A DNA stretch of 64,000 nucleotides, from contig JAFTEM010000026.1 in the NCBI GenBank assembly GCA_017453665.1, forward strand, positions 1 through 64,000. The letters run 5' to 3'. Below, in pieces: positions 9,979-20,718 of this stretch; position 1 is the stretch's first letter, and the number at the start of each line of letters is the position of its first letter. The notes below the pieces were generated by a model. The model was not told the origin of the DNA, searched no databases, and saw only the letters and a list, made by a program, of their open reading frames with translations. The DNA comes from a bacterium. Lineage in GTDB: Bacteria; Patescibacteria; JAEDAM01; Absconditabacterales; Absconditicoccaceae. Position numbers and translations under genes: made by a program.

Positions 9979-11469
9979 ATGCAATTTTATGATGAAGTAA
10001 GTATTACCATAGAATCTTGAAAATGATGAGATTGAATAGCAAGTTGAAGAAGAGAAAGTGGTATTCCTTTTTGAGGACCTTCTTGATGAGACTGATGAAA
10101 TGGAGGTTCAATAGTTTTTGTGGCATCAAAAGATGAAAATACATTAATTGATTATAAATATAAAAAACATTTTAAAGCGAAAGCATGAGAGCCTTGAAGG
10201 ACGAAAGATCAGTATTGAGCTCATGGAGAGAATTTGGAACTTGTTGTTCCTATTTGAACAATGATAAAGGATAAAGCTACAGGAAGACTTCTTGCCCAAT
10301 TAGAACATCATGATGAAAAAATTGAGATTCTTAAGTGATGAGAATGAGGATTTTGAAATATCCATTTTAAAGATTCGGTTAATCAATATCCTAATTTTTA
10401 TCTTTTATGAGAGCCTGGACAGAAAAAGGAGGTTACTTTAGAACTTCAACTTTTAGCTGATGTTTGACTTATTGGAAGCCCTAGTGTTGGAAAATCTTCA
10501 CTTATTAATTGTATGGCCGATGTAAAAGCAAAGGTTGCTGATTATCCTTTTACAACGTTGGTTCCTAATTTGTGATCTGTTTCTGTATGAGATTTCCGTT
10601 TTAATGTTATTGATATTCCTTGATTGATAGAAGGTGCAAGTGAGGGAAAATGATTATGAAATACTTTTTTAAGACATGTTTTGAAGGCAAAGGTATTTGC
10701 TTTTGTTGCAGATCTTTCTAGATTTGAGCAATGAATTAAAGAGACAATAGAATTGTTTGCAGAGATTGTTTCTTATGTTAAAATTAAATTTTGAGAAGAA
10801 GATGTTTTGAATTATTGGTTTAGAGAAGAGGAGTGATTTATTGTTTTTGAAGTAGAGAAAAATGATGAAATTCTTTTGAATAAGAAAGTGGTATTGGTGT
10901 TAAATAAATGGGATCTTTTAAATGATGATGAGATTTTAAAAGAATATAAGAAGACATTATTTTCTGAACTTAATACGTTTTTGAAAAATAAAAAGTATGG
11001 AAAGATAAGTGATGATGTTTTAGAAAAAAACACTTTTTTAACTTCTGCATGAACTTATCATTGAGTATGAGAACTTTTAAGAAAATTTGCTGAACTTTTA
11101 CAAAAGACAGAAGATAGTTGATATTATCCAGAACTTATTAACGAAGAAGATGAAAATATTAATGATGAAGAAGAGCAGATGATGATAACTGAAGTGACTG
11201 ATGAAGAAAAGCCTCATTTGATAGAAGAGGGATATATCGAGGAATTAGAATCGAGATTTGCTAAAGTATGGTATGTTCAAAATCCAGAGATTTGTAAATT
11301 AACGTTTACTATTCCTTGGTGAAATGATCAGGCAGAACAATATTATTGGAATCAAATGCAAGCTAAAGGATTTTTAACGCTTTATGAGGATGAGGGAATT
11401 ATGAAATGAGATATCCTTAGAATAAAAAGTTATTATGAAGGATTGAATGATAAATATATTCTTTATTAG
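9979..11469 (+). CDS. obg: GTPase Obg/CgtA
   Basis: 496 aa. The N-terminal Obg fold is Gly-rich (GKGGDGIASGRRES, PSGGDGGNGG), with about half its glycines written TGA, among the clearest evidence for the recoding. The G domain has G1 [10 protein letters not shown]2 around [13 protein letters not shown]3 DIPGLIEGA and G4 NKWD. About 35 extra residues lie between G3 and G4. After an acidic linker rich in Glu and Asp comes the OCT-type C-terminal domain ([26 protein letters not shown]). Obg binds the large ribosomal subunit and links GTP level to ribosome assembly. Its end overlaps the upstream region of rlmH, so translation may be coupled. Confidence 0.95.
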
Positions 11470-11482
11470 AATCATTTATACG

Positions 11483-11932
11483 ATGTTTGTAATACTTGCT
11501 ATTTCAGATTCTGATAAACATTTTTCTTCTGCGATTCAGGAATATGAAAAAAGGTTGGGAAAAGATGTGAAATTAGAGAATCTTAAACCTTATAAAGGAG
11601 ATAATCAACAAGTTGTTATTGAAAAAGAAACTAAGAGTATTGTTGAAGTATTGGAGAAAAAATATTTATGATGGCAAAAAATATTATTGATAAAAGAATG
11701 AAAACAACTTGATACAATTGAACTTTCAAAGCAACTTAAGCTTAAGGATACTGTTTTTATTATAGGTGGTCCTTATTGAGTTGATGATGGTATGATGAAA
11801 AAAAAGTTCTTAGATTTAAGAGAACTCTCCTTTTGAGCGATTACATTACCTCATTGATTAGCTAAATTAACGCTTATTGAACAACTCTATAGAGTTACAA
11901 CTTTATGGATTTGAAAGAAGTATCATTATTAA
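11483..11932 (+). CDS. rlmH: 23S rRNA pseudouridine-1915 N3-methyltransferase
   Basis: 149 aa SPOUT methyltransferase. Recognised by YEKRLGKDVKLENLKPYKG, the SAM-knot motif FIIGGPYGVDDG, and the C-terminal LPHGLAKLTLIEQLYRV ending KKYHY, as in RlmH. It methylates helix 69 of assembled 70S ribosomes. ATG 11483 is chosen because it gives the family's short N-terminus (MFVILAISDSDK); an earlier in-frame ATG at 11447 would overlap obg. The TAA overlaps the stop of convergent adk. Confidence 0.9.
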
Positions 11933-12570
11933 TTTTCGATAAGTTTTTGAATTTGTTTGAATATTTCATCTATTGGTTGCATTCCATCAATTTTGACTAG
12001 ATGTCAGAGGCTTTCTACGTATTCAAGTGCTGGGATTGTCTCTTTTTTGTATTCTTCTATTCTTGTTTTGATTGCTTCTAAGTCGGCATCATCTTCGCGG
12101 ATGTAGAGTTCTCATCAGCAGTTTTTACATTTAGTAATATTTTCATTACGAGTGGAAAAAATTGTTCAACAAGTTTTACACATTTTACGTGTTGTTAGTC
12201 TTTTATAAACTTCTTCCTCTGGAATATCGAGTCGAATGATTAAGGGATCTCTATTTTTTTCAAGTAATGCGTGTAATATTCATTTTGTTTGTCATATTTT
12301 TCTGAGATTTCCGTCTCAAAGGATGAATTTATTGTCTACTGTTTCTAGGAAAAGTTTAAAGAGTCAAATGATGATTGCATCAGGAACGAGAAGTCATGCA
12401 TTGACGATATCTTTAAGGTAGTCTCAGATTGCGTTATCGTTACTCATTAATGCTCTAAGAATGTTTCATGTTTCGAAATATGCAATTTTTCATTGATAAG
12501 TGTCTAGGATTTTTTTTGCTTGTGTTCATTTTCAGCATCATTGGATTCCTGCTAGGATGATATCTTTCAT
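11929..12570 (-). CDS. adk: Adenylate kinase
   Basis: 213 aa long-form adenylate kinase, ATP + AMP to 2 ADP. P-loop GIQGCGKGTQA uses TGA for two of its Gly residues; AMP-site segment YFETGNILRALM follows. The LID carries a zinc knuckle (CKTCGTIF ... CKNCGGEL) and REDD as in Gram-positive enzymes. The usual DGFPRT loop reads DGNLRK, a notable change at the AMP-binding edge. The ATG is 20 bases from the TraC-like stop. Convergent overlap with rlmH is 2-3 bases. Confidence 0.85.
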
Positions 12571-12589
12571 TATGATAGAGGGGATAAAA

Positions 12590-13297
12590 TTATTCTTCTT
12601 TAAATTCACTTTGCGTAGAATCAAGGAGTGGATTATACATAGAAAAGAGGAGCGAAATAACATCTTTTGTTGTAAGGAGCTCTGTTCTTACTCAGAGACT
12701 TCAGAGTCATTCTTGTACGAGACTTATTCTTGTGTTTAGCATTTTTTGTCCTTTTACGAAACTTCTATATCTAGAAACAATACTTTCTACATCATCTTTG
12801 CTGTTGAGTGTATCTAAGAATCTACTCCACCAAGCTTTTTTCACTTGGTCGGTGTCTTGTTCGTTTTCATAATAAGGGATTACTACGTAGAATTCTTTTA
12901 CATAGATAAGTCATTGTTTCATATTAATATTTTCTAGGAATTCAGCGTAGTTTTTTCATTGTTCTTTAAGGGCTCCTGGGTCGAGTTGATTGATATTATT
13001 TTGTACATATCAAAGATATTCTCTAAGGTCTAGATATGTGTTACGAACTAGAAACTGTAAAGGGAATTCTAGTCAATTTAAAAATCTTTTATATTGTTCT
13101 AATATGGTTTGGATTTCATCAAAGTTTTTAAGATCAAGGTTTATTCCTTCTGCTTTTAATACAGCTCTAATTCCTCAATCTTTAAGAATAAGAAAACCAT
13201 CTTTAATTTCAGAAATAGGAAGCATATTTTCTGTATTGAATTGAGCTTCTTGTTTTCCTTTTTGGATGCTCTGATTTTCTTGATTTTTAAATAACAT
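12590..13297 (-). CDS. TraC/VirB4 N-terminal-like protein
   Basis: 235 aa without a P-loop. The core pattern (MLPISEIKDGFLILKDGGIR, then FDEIQTILEQYKRFLNGLEF, FLVRNTYLDLREYL, then YVKEFYVVIPYYE) is that of the N-terminal half of VirB4/TraC-type secretion ATPases, found as a separate protein in many CPR genomes. The ATPase half is not adjacent. It is encoded directly after two pilin-like genes, so a role at the inner-membrane base of a type IV secretion or pilus machine is likely. Confidence is moderate for the family and low for the exact role. Confidence 0.65.
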
Positions 13298-13302
13298 TGT
13301 TT

Positions 13303-13857
13303 TTAAGCAAGAGGAATAAAGGATTGAAGAGATGTTGTTATAGTCGTTGTGGTATTTATTCGAGTGAGAGGATTATCTTGAGCAATGTCTTCATAAATCC
13401 AGAAGAGGAATGATACGATAATCCAAGAAAGTCACATAACAATAATAGCGATTGCGATTCCTTTTATGTATGATTTAGCAGTATCGATTTTCTTTTCATC
13501 TCAAAGAATAACACAGTAGAAACTGTAGATAAGAAGACAAAGTGCAATAAAAGCAACGAAACTTAAAGCGTAGTTGAGGAGATATCTTGCGTAATAAAGA
13601 GCTTTTTGTACTCCGTTATATCTTCAACTGTTTTCGTCTGGTCATAAATTAAATACATCTAATATTCTATTAAGAAGACTGTGTTCTTCTGTTACAACAT
13701 TATTTTTCATCATTTCTCAGTAGTCGGTTTGTAGTGAACTTTTATCCCAAGAGACTCAGTCTTCGTATGGGAATTTTGTTGAGTTAGCATTAGTTATGAT
13801 GGCAAACATTCATCGACTAACTAGAGAACAAAGAAGTATTTTTTTTAACGTTTTCAT
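13303..13857 (-). CDS. VirB2/TrbC-like pilin-related membrane protein
   Basis: 184 aa with a signal-like start (KTLKKILLCSLVSRGMFA), a hydrophilic stretch, then two long hydrophobic helices (YALSFVAFIALCLLIYSFY and GIAIAIIVMGLSWIIVSFLF) separated by a short basic loop (GDEKKIDTAKSYIK). This two-helix layout with a charged cytoplasmic turn is that of VirB2/TrbC pilins and of the pilin-like proteins next to TraC genes in CPR bacteria. A Thr-rich tail follows. Same operon as the next pilin upstream and TraC-like gene downstream. Confidence 0.6.
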
Positions 13858-13887
13858 TATGATTTTATTTGGTATAAAAGGAATTTT

Positions 13888-14388
13888 TTATAGTGCTCAT
13901 GTTGATAAATCGATAAGCCGGAAGATGAAACTTACAATAAGTCGGCTGATTGCAATTCAAGTGATTCAGATTGCTGTTTTTTTGAGTGCCTTTTGTCATG
14001 ATTTAAATTTTCAGTCATCTCAAGCAGCTGTCACCATTTGAATTCCTCAGAAGATGAGGACAATGAGTGCAACTAAGGCAACGAGTCATAGTGCCCAGTT
14101 GATTAATCTGTGGATTGTTGCTATTGTTCTATTTGTAGCATCTTCTTGAGATGTTATTTTATTTCATCATTCAGTGATATCTGTGATTTTGTGTTTTTCT
14201 CCTTTGATCCCAGCGTAGGTTCCTTCTATCATAGCATTTGAAGAAGGAGGTGTAATAATTTTATTTATTTCTGTATTAAAAATATTGTGTAATCAACTAT
14301 TTTTTGTTGGAACATTTTGTTCTTGTCAAAGAGATAACCCTCATAAAGAGAATATTATGATTCATAGAACTGTTATAAGTTTTTTCAT
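13888..14388 (-). CDS. VirB2/TrbC-like pilin
   Basis: 166 aa. A signal peptide (KKLITVLGIIIFSLGGLSLG) precedes a polar segment. The core is two hydrophobic helices, LINWALGLVALVALIVLIFG and TAIGITGIAISRLIVSFIF, joined by the Gly/Lys loop AAGDDGKFKSGQKALKK. This is the standard TrbC/VirB2 arrangement, and the protein is a better match than its downstream neighbour. First gene of a three-gene unit (pilin, pilin-like, TraC-like), with a strong promoter at 14420-14447. Confidence 0.7.
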
Positions 14389-14419
14389 TGAATGGTGTAG
14401 GAATAAATATTATAGAATA

Positions 14420-14447
14420 ATTATAGTTGAAATGGAAAAAAAATCAA
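14420..14447 (-). promoter_or_regulatory. Promoter of pilin operon
   Basis: Read on the minus strand: TTGATT, a 16-base spacer, consensus TATAAT, about 32 bases upstream of the pilin ATG. Confidence 0.55.
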
Positions 14448-14523
14448 ATTTTCTCAGGTAAAATACTTGAAAAATTTAGCGCGTTATAGAGGGGATTAAT
14501 CCTATATATTAAAATTTTCGTTC

Positions 14524-14551
14524 TTGTTTTTGTTTGGGATTTTACTATACT
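14524..14551 (+). promoter_or_regulatory. Candidate promoter of iPGM-like gene
   Basis: TTGTTT, a 16-base spacer, TATACT, about 34 bases before the ATG at 14586. Confidence 0.45.
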
Positions 14552-14585
14552 GAATATCGTACTATTTACCTTTATTTTCTTATAT

Positions 14586-15848
14586 ATGGCTTGAAAGATT
14601 TCAGTTTGTGTGCTTAATCCTTTTCTTAAAGAGGAGGATATTCCTTATGCAATAAAGGGATTAAATACTTATTCATTGAGATTTGATGGGAAAAATCCTA
14701 AGCATTTTATGAGAGAATGGGGTGCTTGAAAAGTTTTTGTAAAAGATGAAGTGCTTTTAAAAAACATTATTGGGAAAAAGTTGGTATCTGATGAATTCGA
14801 AAATATTTTTAAAGTTTTAGAGAAAGTGCATTCTGCTAGTTTACATGTATTACTTTCTTTTTCTTCTTGTATTAAATTTCTCGAAGTATTATTAGAAAAT
14901 TATGTTTTGTCTAATAGTATCTTTCTTCATTTGGTTATTGAAGATGAAACCGATAAGAATTTTTTATCAGAAATTGAACGCCTTTTATCAAAATATCCAT
15001 TTTTGATTTTAGCTTCTTTATCATGAAGAAAAAGTACCTTTAATGAAAATGCTAGTTGGGATGAGACACAAAAAATTTATGATGAAATTTGTTTTATTCA
15101 GATGCAGACGGGATCAACATTACAAGAATATTTATTAAAATGCGAGGAAGAATGAATTCCTGTTGAGAAAATTGTCCCTGTGAGCTTTATAAATTCTCAG
15201 CCGTTAGAAGATTGAGATGTCTTTTTTATTTTGGAAGATGAAATAGAAAGGATAGCTTCAATTACTAAAGCTCTTGAGGTTTCGATTCGTGAAGAGAAGA
15301 AAAGTGAATTTAATAATTATGATGTAGCATTTATTACTAAGCCATTGAAAAATCTTTCGTTATGTTGTGTGACAGCTCCTTATGCGATTTATGAAAATAG
15401 TTTTTTGTTAAAGAGGGAACAATGAGAGAGTCTCTTAAAGAGATTTTCTGATAAAGAGATTCGTGTTGTTCAGCTTTGAAATAAGAAACATTTAAGGCTT
15501 ATTAATAAAGATTTTAATAATGGTGAGTCTATTGTTTATGATGGACATAAAAAGATAAGATGTGAAAATATCGTCAGTTGAAAAGGGGAATTATTGGCGA
15601 ATGAGAATAAAATTCTTTTGAAGAAATTTGAGGAATGTATTGATGAATTTGAAATGTCTATGCTGGGAATGGAAACGGGTGATTCTAATGTTTTGGCTAA
15701 TTATTTAGATATTTTGAAAGTGAGTTGATGTGATAGTTTTATTGTCGATTTTTGAAAAGGGGTTGTTTATTCAAATTTGGAATTTTGAAAAAAAGAGCTT
15801 AATTCGATTGATTTGCATAAAATTTTATTACATTATTTTAATGAGTAA
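14586..15848 (+). CDS. Degenerate cofactor-independent phosphoglycerate mutase homologue
   Basis: 420 aa. The middle aligns by eye with iPGM (GpmI): WGAGKVFVKDEVLLKNI resembles the IGAGRVVYQDLTRINKAI segment, then LHVLLSFSSCIKFLEVLLEN, LHLVIEDETDKNFLSEIERL, SGRKSTFNENASWDETQKIY and VSFINSQPLEDGDVFFILED follow in the iPGM order. Catalytic parts are missing: the phosphorylated Ser of the NSEVGH motif and the DGWG metal site have no counterpart, and the C-terminal metal ligands (HTG region) are unrecognisable. It is about 90 aa shorter than the enzyme. Inference: an inactive relative, perhaps structural or regulatory; active mutase would have to be elsewhere. The first ATG is used. It overlaps the convergent neighbour by 11 bases. 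Confidence 0.55.
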
Positions 15849-16953
15849 GAACTCTAATACTTTCTAGGTCCTTCATACTGTTTACGACTATTTCAGCCAT
15901 TGAGTTGGTATCGTTTCGTTCATAGAGATTAAATTCTTGGGTTAAGACAGTTAGAGTGTCTCAGTTTTTTCGGTTTTCGCAGGTTCAAAAAAGTTGTGGG
16001 TCGCTTGGATAGAGAAAATATCAACAATATCCTATAGGAATCCATAATTTTTCTTTTAGCATCCAAACAAGAAGATAAAACTCTCATGATCATGCTCAAC
16101 CTTGATAGATTTGATAGAAATATTCGTTGTCTTGAAATGTTTGATGGAGAATAAAAGGTCCATGGATAGGAGCAGTTCAATGGGCAATGCTGAGTGGTCA
16201 ATATGGGAAATTGAATCAATAGTTCTTTTTAATCCGATTCAAAGTTTCTTCTTTTACAACGATTCAAAAATCGGTGTTTGTAATAACTGCGGTTTCATCT
16301 CAAAAGATGTTAATATTTCCTCATCAATAGGTGTAAAATTTCTCTTCTTTATTTAAGAAATCATTTTCATATTTTTCTCGATCTTCGGTTCCTTTAGCTT
16401 CGTTAAATGGGATTTCAGGGAGAGGAAATTCGGAGCTATTATGAGTGTTAATGTAATCGTAAAAATCAAGGAAATAGGTAATAAAAGGATGATTTCCTTT
16501 TAGGTCATTGTAGTAAGAGTTGAGGATTGGATCTTTACCAAAATATTCTGTTCTTTGATTTCATTTTTCTGTTTTTAGTTTTCAGTAAAGGAGTGAAATA
16601 TAGTTGCTTACACATGCATTTCTTTCTTCTATTGATCATGTCATAGAATAAAAATCTTCTCAAAAATCATGACATTCTTTTTTGATATCTTCTTTTATGG
16701 TTTCGAAAAATCTATTTAGAGCTGTAGAGTTTTCGGTTTGGAATTTTAAAATTTCGTTTCTATCATTTATTAAGTTTTTGTAAGCTTCTTGATCTGCTGA
16801 TTTAGAAAGGTCTAAGTCTCTATATAGATATCATCAATTGATGATGAGGCTTTCATGCGTATTATTAGCTTGGTAAAGGAGATAAATTCATCAACATAAA
16901 AAGAGCATAATGATGATTTCTATGTCTAGAACAGATCGAAGTTTAATTTTCAT
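15838..16953 (-). CDS. Membrane-anchored protein of unknown function
   Basis: 371 aa. One N-terminal membrane helix (IEIIIMLFLCGGIYLLYQA) precedes a large soluble domain that would lie outside the cytoplasm. It is rich in aromatic residues, with motifs such as YGPLSIAHGTAPIHGPF and YQIYQGGAGSGEFYLLVWML; the latter looks like a small beta domain. Four or more Cys are spread through the domain. No family recognised. It is the last gene of the minus-strand run that begins at 20520 and includes tsaB and ruvX, starting 28 bases after ruvX stops. Confidence 0.75.
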
Positions 16954-16980
16954 AAGAATGATTAGGTGTTTAAAAACGTT

Positions 16981-17379
16981 TTATTTTTCTCAATTTTTTC
17001 GTCTTTCAAGGATAAGCATAGCACTAATTGTATCAGTTGTTGCATTTTTTTTGAAATCAGAAACAATTTCTCAAGATTGGACACTTGTAAAATCTTCTTC
17101 AACGGTTTCGATTTCTATTCTTTGGTTTTCTATGATATAATTTAATGACTCCATAAATTTACTGATTTTTTCCTGGACGTCTTTTTGTTTTTTTGGTCGT
17201 CCTAGAATAATTTTTCTGATATGATATCTTTGGATAAGGTCGGCAATGTAGTAATACGTCATTGAATCGTTCATTACATATCCTATAGGAAAAACAACAT
17301 CAGCATTTTCGATAGGGGTATATGCTAATCCAATATATTTACTTCATCGATCGATTCATAGTGCATGTGCTGGCTTCAT
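16981..17379 (-). CDS. ruvX: YqgF/RuvX-family RNase H-fold protein
   Basis: 132 aa. The N-terminus ALGIDRGSKYIGLAYT is the first acidic strand of the YqgF fold, IILGRPKKQKD follows, then ETVEEDFTSVQSGE (second acidic site) and TTDTISAMLILERR (final Asp). Family members process pre-16S rRNA 5' ends and were first called Holliday junction resolvases. All three acidic positions are kept. The gene begins 21 bases after the tsaB stop. Confidence 0.85.
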
Positions 17380-17400
17380 TCTATTTATAAGAGGAATAAA

Positions 17401-18006
17401 TTATGATACATTAGGTTCTATCATGTAGTTGGCTTCTAATTTGTCTACTTTATTGAATATTAGCTCTTTTCGATTTATAGTTTTGTTTTCATCCTGATCA
17501 AAAAGGATGTTTCAATTTTTATAATTAAATGAAAGTGCGTTGTTGTTTTCAAAATACTTATTGTCGTATACCTGGTCAAGAAAGAGTTCTCAATAAATTT
17601 TTTCTTCTTCTGCGATATCTGTTTTTTTAATCATTTTTATTAGTTTTGATTCGATAAGATCTCGTAACCATACATTTGTTTTTTGGCCAATATAAAGGAT
17701 TCAATAACGAGGAATCCATCATTTCTTATAAAAAATACTGTAGAGCTCTGGTTTAGAAATAGTAAAAAAAGTAATCGTTTCGTTTTTTAATGTTTTTAAT
17801 AAATTGAGAGCCAGTGTTCATACTCTAAGATTGGTAAATCCTCATGGTCAATTTAACACTAGACATTCATCAATTCAATATTCTTTATCTTTTTCTACAA
17901 GGATTTTTCAGAGTTGTTTATCGACATCATTTCTTTCTAGAAAAAAAGGATCTCATGTTCCATAGATTCCTATTTTATCTGATGAAATATCGATAAATAT
18001 TTTCAT
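17401..18006 (-). CDS. tsaB: tRNA threonylcarbamoyl-adenosine protein TsaB
   Basis: 201 aa. The diagnostic loop VLNGPGGFTNLRVGTLALN corresponds to GPGSFTGLRIG in TsaB/YeaZ, and the start MKIFIDISSDKIGIYGTGD fits the first strand of the ASKHA fold. TsaB scaffolds TsaD and TsaE in making t6A37 on ANN-decoding tRNAs. The C-terminal half (NKYFENNNALSF, DENKTINRKELIFNK) is divergent. TsaD and TsaE are not in the window. Between the MIP18 gene and ruvX in one minus-strand run. Confidence 0.75.
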
Positions 18007-18044
18007 AATTGAATGTTATATTTTTCTAAAATAATTTATGATTG

Positions 18045-18356
18045 TTATTGGTCGAACATTCTTTTTAAATCTTCATCTCTTATCATTGATGGATTCCACA
18101 TTGGTTCGAAAGTGGTTTCGACAGTTATTTCATAGTCTTCTGCAACGGTTTGTGCAGCATTTTTTACACTTTCTAGGAGGTAATCAGCCATTGGACAAAC
18201 TGGGGTTGTGAAGGACATAACGATAGCTATTTTTTTTTCTTTTTCTTGGATTGTGATAGTATAAATGAGTCCTAATGTATAGATATCAACGAGTGGAAAA
18301 TCGGGATCATATACTGTTTGAAGTGCTTGTTCTATTTTATGCTGGAGTTCTGACAT
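18045..18356 (-). CDS. MIP18-family (DUF59) Fe-S assembly protein
   Basis: 103 aa from ATG 18356 (MSELQHKIEQAL); an upstream in-frame ATG would overlap the previous gene by over 90 bases and is less likely. VYDPDFPLVDIYTLGLIYTI and MSFTTPVCPMADYLLESVKN hold the conserved Asp-Pro and the reactive Cys of the SufT/PaaD/MIP18 group, and FEPMWNPSMI resembles the conserved Trp segment. Members help mature iron-sulfur clusters. No suf or isc genes are nearby. Confidence 0.8.
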   Translation of the reverse strand: MSELQHKIEQALQTVYDPDFPLVDIYTLGLIYTITIQEKEKKIAIVMSFTTPVCPMADYLLESVKNAAQTVAEDYEITVETTFEPMWNPSMIRDEDLKRMFDQ

Positions 18357-18741
18357 TATCTTTTCTGATTGGATCTGTAAAAATAGCGTATTGCATGATA
18401 ATAAATAGAAGTAGACATATGATTCAAATTCGTTTACTTCGAAGTTCAGCAATGAGGAGTAGAACGTTTACAAGGCAAAAGAGTCAAAAAAGAAAAGAGG
18501 TCTTGTAGGCGTCTTTTTGCATCCTTTCATTAGAAACTTTTGTTGTGAAGAGTCGTTGAGACCAAAAAAAGAGAAAATAACTTCATCATCGAAGGACTAA
18601 AAAGATACCGATAAGTCCTAGTGTGAGAGCAATAGCCATGTCGTCTTTAGGACTTATAAGTGAAAAGTCTATTATTAGGAGGATGATTCAAAAGATAAGT
18701 TTTATCAAAGATGCAATAACATAAATTCATAAATTCTTCAT
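18337..18741 (-). CDS. Small integral membrane protein, unknown
   Basis: 134 aa with four predicted membrane helices: IYVIASLIKLIFGIILLIID, IALTLGLIGIFLVLRGGSYF, SFLFGLFCLVNVLLLIAEL and IGIICLLLFIIMQYAIF. No conserved domain recognised. Its last 20 bases overlap the MIP18 start, so translation may be coupled. Part of the envelope gene run 20520-15838. Confidence 0.7.
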
Positions 18742-18759
18742 TGTTTAATTACGTGTATA

Positions 18760-19659
18760 TTAAAAGTTTACTGTAATATCTTCATGATCATATTCTTGTT
18801 TCTCCTGTTCAAGGAGAGTTTCTGTATCGAGTTCTGCACGTGAGTGAAGATAGAATGGATTAGCTCAAGTTTCGTATATTTTATAATAAATAACATCCCA
18901 TAGTCATTGTCAGAAAATCATTAAAGGGAAGACGAGAATTGGAGTTAAGAATATCATCATTTGAGCGCTATCTGAATTTACATTATTTTGTAATGAAGGG
19001 ACTAGCATTACTGTTAATACAGAAATGGCGATACAGAATCCTAAACATGATCCCATTAATGAAGATGCGGCATAGTTAGGATTTACAACGAACTCCATTT
19101 GACAAAATGATAGGAAGGTTGCAAGACATACATAAAGAACGAATCCAACAACTGCAGCATTTTTGATATCTTTAAACATCAAGAAGATGACAGCCATTCC
19201 TATTGTAAGAATTCAGTTTGTAAGAAGTAGTAGTCCAACAGTTTTTCAAATATCTGTATATTTTCAAGAAAAGAAGAAGGTATAAATTACCATTAGTACA
19301 AGGTTTCCTACGAAACTTACAACGAATCCAAGTAAGAGACTAATAATCCATGCAAATTCACTTTCGGGATCAAGAAGTCATTCTCAAGTAATAACATCTT
19401 CACTTCCTCATCAGATTAGTCATCAAACAGTTAAGAAGAGAACATAAAAAAGGACAGCCATAAGAATTCAAACTATTAATCAAATTGCTATTTTTCCGAG
19501 AAGTCACCATCATGAAATTGAGCTAGGAGCATTAATTAGACGATCTAATTTTTCTCTTTGTTCACGAGCGATTGCATTTGGATTTATTGGGCTCATTCCT
19601 CAGTCGATTCATGGAATTACAAAGGAAACGGCTGAAGACTTATTTTCTTGGTTTGCCAT
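18760..19659 (-). CDS. Polytopic membrane protein, unknown
   Basis: 299 aa with about seven membrane helices, for example LLGKIAIGLIVGILMAVLFY, FAWIISLLLGFVVSFVGNLV, VGLLLLTNGILTIGMAVIFL and AVVGFVLYVCLATFLSFC. The N-terminal 50 residues are soluble and the acidic C-terminus ends in EQEKQEYDHEDITVNF. No family recognised. Its ATG is 16 bases after the lipoprotein stop, so they are probably cotranscribed. Confidence 0.75.
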
Positions 19660-19675
19660 TGATGTATATTTATGA

Positions 19676-20218
19676 TTAAAAGTTCATTTTTATTGAAGAT
19701 AGCTCTTTAACAAATTTTTTTGTATGAGATTCATCAGTACTTGCATAAGAGAGCATAAGTACAGTATCTTTTTTATCTATAAATAATTGTGCTACAGATA
19801 AATCTGTTCCATCTGAAACAATATTAAAGGTTTTTAAGATGGCAGGGTATGAATTTGCACCTTCTCATATGCTGGTTTTTTTACTTTTTTCTTTTGAGAG
19901 ACTATATCAACCGATAAGCTTAAGCTGGTTAATAGAAGTTTGTACATAAGATGAAAGGCTTGATTCTTGAGTTTTACTTACTCATTCATCTGATGCTATT
20001 ACAAGCGTATCAAGATTTTCTTGATCTTCATCTGCAATTTCTTGGAACATTAAGTCTCCGCTATCTTCATTAAAGCTGACGATTTGCATGTTGGCTTTTA
20101 AGCTAGGAGTCCGAGAGATATCTGTTGAAGTAATCTCTAAATCGTATGATGTTCATCAGCATCATGTAAGAGTGAGCATGAGTGCTCAAATAAGAAAAAT
20201 TACTGCTTTATTTCTCAT
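19676..20218 (-). CDS. Lipoprotein, unknown
   Basis: 180 aa. A type II signal peptide is clear: RNKAVIFLIGALMLTLTGCGG, with lipobox LTGC at residues 17-20; the Gly before Cys and the next Gly are both TGA codons, so a standard-code reading would destroy it. The mature part is Ser/Thr- and Glu-rich (ISRTPSLKANMQIVSFNEDS, DESHTKKFVKELSSIKM), resembling small lipoproteins with a single alpha-beta domain. No function assigned. It overlaps the preceding gene's stop by one base (TAATG). Confidence 0.8.
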
Positions 20219-20520
20219 TAGAGTAGTATGTAGGAAAGAGCTAAAATGAGTCAAATAACGATTCAGATAATGAATGATTTATTAAGAATTGATTGTTGTA
20301 TGGAGAGGTCATATGTTGCAGGATTCTTTCCTTGCCACACGATAGCGATAAGATATCCGATCATGATTCAACAAAAGATGAGGTACCCTGGCATAACCAT
20401 TTGCTTTACAATTTGGAATGCTTGTTCTCATATAATGAGGTCTCCTCTAACAAGAAGAATTCCCATAATGATGGTAAAACAATAAAAAAATCACCTTAGT
20501 ACTTGAAATAGAATTGCCAT
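20218..20520 (-). CDS. Small membrane protein, unknown
   Basis: 100 aa with three hydrophobic segments (GFFYCFTIIMGILLV, PGYLIFCGIMIGYLIAIVW, FIIGIVIGLILALSYILL). It is the first gene of the minus-strand envelope run and its stop overlaps the lipoprotein start by one base. No family recognised. Confidence 0.65.
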
Positions 20521-20718
20521 TTCTCAAGTGAATAAGAATTAAATCTAATAAAAATTAAGGTTTTATTTAGGAAAATCAAGGAAAAATACAGGAGAATGTT
20601 TATTATTTATAAATAACACTTTTTCTCTTGATTTCTTGTTAGAGGATTGTTTATTTCTTCTTGAAAAAAAACAGGGAAAAACTAATTTAGTTTCTGATAA
20701 ATATTTAGAACTATTGAA

